A stretch of DNA of 64,000 bases from JABMMZ01 sp044368575. Its GTDB lineage: Bacteria; Bacteroidota; Bacteroidia; NS11-12g; UBA955. Made by a program: the position numbers and the translations under genes. The DNA is taken from NCBI GenBank assembly GCA_044368575.1, contig JBIPPH010000004.1:1-64000 (forward strand). Reading direction: 5' to 3'. Under the pieces are notes generated by a model. That model was not told where the DNA came from and did no database searches. It was given only the letters and a program-made list of their open reading frames with translations. Below, piece after piece: positions 61,164 through 64,000 of the stretch (positions within the stretch are counted from its first letter, which is position 1; each line of letters opens with the position of its first letter).

Positions 61164-61484
61164 ATGGAAAAAAAACGTAAAATAGTTGACTACAATAATG
61201 TACCTGAAGAGATTTTAAATCTTCTTGCAGAAATGTACCCAAATGGTTACGAAAAAGATGTCATCAAATTCCCTAATGCCAAGGGTGAAATGATTTCTGC
61301 TGTAAGAGTTGAAACCAAAGATACCATCTATTTAATCAAGGTGTCATCACAATTGAAGCAAATGTTTGACGACATTGACATTGAAGAGATGGATTTTAGT
61401 AATGAAGAGAAAGACGATGTCAACGACGATGACGAAGACGACCAATACAGCAAAGATAAACCTGATGAAGATTACGAAGACTAA
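61164..61484 (+). CDS. Small conserved protein with acidic tail
   Basis: About 106 residues, soluble, starting MEKKRKIVDYNNVPEEIL. The first 70 residues are a compact mixed domain (LLAEMYPNGYEKDVIKF, ISAVRVETKDTIYLIKVSSQ); the last 35 are almost wholly acidic (DDDEDDQYSKDK). I do not know its function; similar small proteins occur near murF in Bacteroidota by my recollection. Upstream starts in the frame lie within the promoter region. Its stop overlaps the convergent murF stop by 4 bases. Confidence 0.75.
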   Translation: MEKKRKIVDYNNVPEEILNLLAEMYPNGYEKDVIKFPNAKGEMISAVRVETKDTIYLIKVSSQLKQMFDDIDIEEMDFSNEEKDDVNDDDEDDQYSKDKPDEDYED

Positions 61485-62758
61485 AACAAGTCTTTAAACA
61501 ACTCCATCTTCATTCCTCTAGAACCCTTTATTAATACCAACTGATTATTCGGATTTTGCTCTTTGATGTATGACTGAGCATCATCAACCGTTTCGAATTT
61601 TTTCACATTGGCATTTGGTAGATGCACCTTCGCAAAAGCCTTGCCAACAAGCACTATATTGTCAAACGATAAACTATTAGCTAAGTCACATATTGCCTGA
61701 TGCTCTGTTGCTTCATAATTACCCAATTCAAACATATCTCCTAATAAGACCCATTTACTGCCAGGCATAGCTGCAAAAGTTCTGAGCGCCATTTCAACAC
61801 TACTTGGATTGGCATTGTATGCATCCAATAAAATAGTATTATTAGATTGTCCTTTTACCCATTGTGAACGGTTGTTTTGAGGAGAATAAGCTTCAACACC
61901 CGCTTGGATTTGCAGAGGCGTAATATCAAAAGTCTTTGCTATTTCAATACAAGCTCTTATGTTTTGAAAATTGTGCAAGCCCATGAGAGGCGATTCAATT
62001 CTAACAGATTGGTAATCAAATGCAATATTGGGCACATGATGGATCAAATTCAAAACACCATCATTCATGGCATATGGGCTTTGAGAATGAATTGATTGTG
62101 CTAACTTTTTAACCCATTCATCATCTTGATTGACAAAAGCGTGTCCGCTACTTGAAGCCAAATAATCAAACAACTCTCCTTCTGAAGCTGCCACACCCTC
62201 AATGCCACCAAATCCCTCTAAATGTTCTTTTCCGATATTGGTTATGATACCATAATTAGGCTCCGCTATCAAACACAATTCTGTCATGTCTCCTGCTTTG
62301 TTAGCCCCCATTTCCAAAACTATTAACTCGTGAGCGGCATTGGCCTGTAATATGGTTAATGGGAGACCTATGTGGTTATTAAAATTACCTGGGGTAAAAT
62401 GCACTTTTTTAGCCTGAGTCAATATAGATACCAACAATTCTTTGGTCGTTGTTTTGCCATTACTACCCCCAATTGCGATTACAGGCAACCCTAGTTGTTT
62501 AAGGTGATAATGCGCTAAATCTTGAAGTGTTTTTAACACATCTTCTACGTGAATAACATGAGCATGGCCTTGAATAGGTTCATCAACAATGGCATAAGAC
62601 GCCCCCAATTCTATTGCTTTTAACGCAAAGGTATTGCCATTGAAATTAGCCCCTTTTAAGGCAAAAAACATGGCATTGGTTTTTACTTGTCTAGTATCAG
62701 TAAAAACTTGCCCTTGGCTTGACACATACAATTCATATAATTCCGGGAGAGTAATCAT
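61481..62758 (-). CDS. murF: UDP-N-acetylmuramoyl-tripeptide--D-alanyl-D-alanine ligase
   Basis: ATP-dependent cytosolic Mur ligase adding D-Ala-D-Ala to the peptidoglycan precursor. Domain 1 (VFTDTRQVKTNAMFFALKGANFNGN), central ATPase with IAIGGSNGKTTTKELLVSIL, FTPGNFNNHIGLPLT and VLEMGANKAGDM, and C-terminal domain with LLDAYNANPSSVEMAL and VLLGDMFELGNYE are all present. The length of 425 is close to the usual 430-450. A TATTTTTG promoter ends 6 bases before the ATG, so its message may be nearly leaderless. It is alone on its strand here; other mur genes are elsewhere except murB. Confidence 0.95.
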   Translation of the reverse strand: MITLPELYELYVSSQGQVFTDTRQVKTNAMFFALKGANFNGNTFALKAIELGASYAIVDEPIQGHAHVIHVEDVLKTLQDLAHYHLKQLGLPVIAIGGSNGKTTTKELLVSILTQAKKVHFTPGNFNNHIGLPLTILQANAAHELIVLEMGANKAGDMTELCLIAEPNYGIITNIGKEHLEGFGGIEGVAASEGELFDYLASSSGHAFVNQDDEWVKKLAQSIHSQSPYAMNDGVLNLIHHVPNIAFDYQSVRIESPLMGLHNFQNIRACIEIAKTFDITPLQIQAGVEAYSPQNNRSQWVKGQSNNTILLDAYNANPSSVEMALRTFAAMPGSKWVLLGDMFELGNYEATEHQAICDLANSLSFDNIVLVGKAFAKVHLPNANVKKFETVDDAQSYIKEQNPNNQLVLIKGSRGMKMELFKDLF

Positions 62759-62763
62759 TTCAA

Positions 62764-62771
62764 CAAAAATA
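62764..62771 (-). promoter_or_regulatory. -7 promoter element of murF
   Basis: TATTTTTG on the minus strand, full consensus, six bases from the ATG. Confidence 0.6.
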
Positions 62772-62823
62772 AGATATAATCAGAAACCAAGCAGCGTTTG
62801 TGAATTTTTTTGAGTCTTTTATG

Positions 62824-62831
62824 TATATTTG
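62824..62831 (+). promoter_or_regulatory. -7 promoter element of the FG-GAP protein gene
   Basis: TATATTTG, full consensus, five bases before the ATG at 62836; predicted transcription starts at or one base before the start codon. Confidence 0.6.
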
Positions 62832-62835
62832 AATT

Positions 62836-64000
62836 ATGACTAATAATTACCAAAAATTTACCTTCACTGTATTGCTATTATTGTCAATGCCTTTAATGGC
62901 TCAACCGTTTAGATTTTACAAATCTGATAGTTTAACTTTTCTAAACAGTGGCAATCAACCGCTTTCCATGGCTTTTACCGGTGGTTTTCATTGCCCTCAA
63001 ATTAGCGCCTGCGACCTCAATAAAGATAGTAAAAAAGACCTTGTTATTTACGATAAACTAGATGGTAGTATTAGCACTATGATCAATAAAGGCGGTGTGG
63101 GTCAATTCAAATATGAACTCGACAACCGTTACGCTCAATACTTTCCAAAGTTCAAAGCTTTTGCTTGGATGTTGATGAGAGATTTTAACAACGATGGTTA
63201 TGAAGACATCTTTACCACAGGTCCACAAGGCTATGTAGTGTTTAAAAATTTGACAGCCAGTAACAGTGTCCCTACTTTTCAAGAATTACCTACCTTGATT
63301 TACCGCAACATGAGCCCAAGTGGTTCGTTTATTGAGTACAATAATTTATCGACCCCCTCTATTCACTTGCCGGGTATTTACGACATTGATTTTGATGGAG
63401 ATTTGGACATCATGAGTTACTCTAATTTGGGTGGAGCTATATATCTATTTCAGAACTACCAAAAAGAGTTAAACCTTCCGCCTGACTCCATGAGATTTTT
63501 TCATGTTGACATGTGCTGGGGTTACTTCAATGACTATGATTGCAACAGTTATATATTAAATACTTGCTCCAAAAACAGCGATTATAGGCTATACGGACCA
63601 AGACATACCAATGGCTCTAGCATTACATTATTTGATGCCAACAATGACAACGACATTGATTTATTGATTGGCAATGAAGGGTGCTCACACATGACCATGT
63701 TATACAATGCTAAACCAAATAATTACATGCAGTATGATTCCTTCTACGTATATGACACTAATTATGTAAGCCCGAGCAATCGAGCCAATGTGTCTATTTA
63801 CCCAGCAGCTTATTTCTTAGATCTTGACAATGATGGCAAACGCGATTTAGCCTATGCGCCTAATTCAATAAGTACTTCTTATATTATTGAGGAAACCAAT
63901 CAAATCAGATGGTTTAAAAACACTGGTATCGACAAAGCCCCTGTATTTGCTCAACAAACCCCATTGTTTACGACAGACATATTAGACTTAGGAAACAAAA
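62836..64000 (+). CDS. Secreted FG-GAP/VCBS-repeat protein, 3' end cut off by the window
   Basis: The frame is open from the ATG at 62836 to the window end (388 residues seen). A signal peptide (FTVLLLLSMPLMAQ) is followed by several VCBS/FG-GAP units, each with an EF-hand-like calcium loop: DLNKDSKKDLV, DFNNDGYEDIF, DIDFDGDLDIM, DANNDNDIDLL and DLDNDGKRDLA, spaced irregularly at about 40-120 residues. Such repeats build a calcium-stabilised beta propeller on secreted Bacteroidota proteins, usually with a T9SS tail, which would lie beyond the window. Adhesion or substrate binding is inferred. Confidence 0.88.
   Translation, partial: MTNNYQKFTFTVLLLLSMPLMAQPFRFYKSDSLTFLNSGNQPLSMAFTGGFHCPQISACDLNKDSKKDLVIYDKLDGSISTMINKGGVGQFKYELDNRYAQYFPKFKAFAWMLMRDFNNDGYEDIFTTGPQGYVVFKNLTASNSVPTFQELPTLIYRNMSPSGSFIEYNNLSTPSIHLPGIYDIDFDGDLDIMSYSNLGGAIYLFQNYQKELNLPPDSMRFFHVDMCWGYFNDYDCNSYILNTCSKNSDYRLYGPRHTNGSSITLFDANNDNDIDLLIGNEGCSHMTMLYNAKPNNYMQYDSFYVYDTNYVSPSNRANVSIYPAAYFLDLDNDGKRDLAYAPNSISTSYIIEETNQIRWFKNTGIDKAPVFAQQTPLFTTDILDLGNK

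Overview
The window is a dense chromosomal segment of a Bacteroidota bacterium; a genus cannot be named from sequence alone. Evidence for the phylum: at least three secreted proteins with a type IX secretion (T9SS) sorting tail or the matching secreted architecture, a TonB-dependent receptor with an N-terminal carboxypeptidase-regulatory-like domain, the parA-parB-DUF5683 block, an elongated signal peptidase I, and the Bacteroidota promoter element TAnnTTTG (or TAnnTTCG) just upstream of about 20 genes. The DNA is AT-rich. Shine-Dalgarno sites are not obvious and many leaders look extremely short. I see no insertion sequence, prophage or CRISPR array.

Layout. 0-6.4 kb: cut-off POT peptide transporter, ECF sigma factor, RecQ, and a KdsD-like isomerase followed by mannose-1-phosphate guanylyltransferase (surface-sugar precursors). 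6.4-14.6 kb, all minus strand: the fhs-ybaB-rhodanese/thioredoxin-thioredoxin-small protein operon and the dapB-lepB-hutH-DUF58 operon. 14.8-24.6 kb: clpB, then a divergent pair of large secreted proteins, one a cytochrome c / copper monooxygenase-like protein and the other a 1870-residue PKD-rich protein. 24.7-32.2 kb: small XRE regulator, LytTR response regulator, the hutU-murB-histidine kinase operon, and an FAD oxidoreductase with a small partner. 32.2-36.6 kb: an export locus made of TolC, a fused ABC-membrane-domain/HlyD protein and a divergent TetR regulator. 36.7-37 kb: tRNA-Leu(UAA) and tRNA-Gly(GCC).

37.1-47.1 kb is housekeeping: rseP-hscB, a peptide-binding lipoprotein, UPF0173-parA-parB-DUF5683, and thrS-infC-rpmI-rplT. 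47.1-53.2 kb, minus strand: a membrane protein with a conserved cysteine motif, accA, and a tcdA-TPR-rhomboid-exonuclease run. 53.4-64 kb: a beta-helix-like lipoprotein, class V aminotransferase plus MenE-like ligase, MORN and regulatory-like small secreted proteins, the TonB receptor, a small acidic protein, murF, and a cut-off FG-GAP/VCBS secreted protein.

Most of the window is ordinary core genome. The points most worth a second look are: the secreted protein at 17383-18936, which keeps a CxxCH heme site and all six copper ligands of peptidylglycine monooxygenase; the ABC-transmembrane/HlyD fusion without an ATPase domain, which has a palindromic operator candidate between it and TetR; infC and the ECF sigma gene, which lack an AUG start at the domain-supported position; and the repeated pattern of -7 elements only 0-10 bases from start codons.
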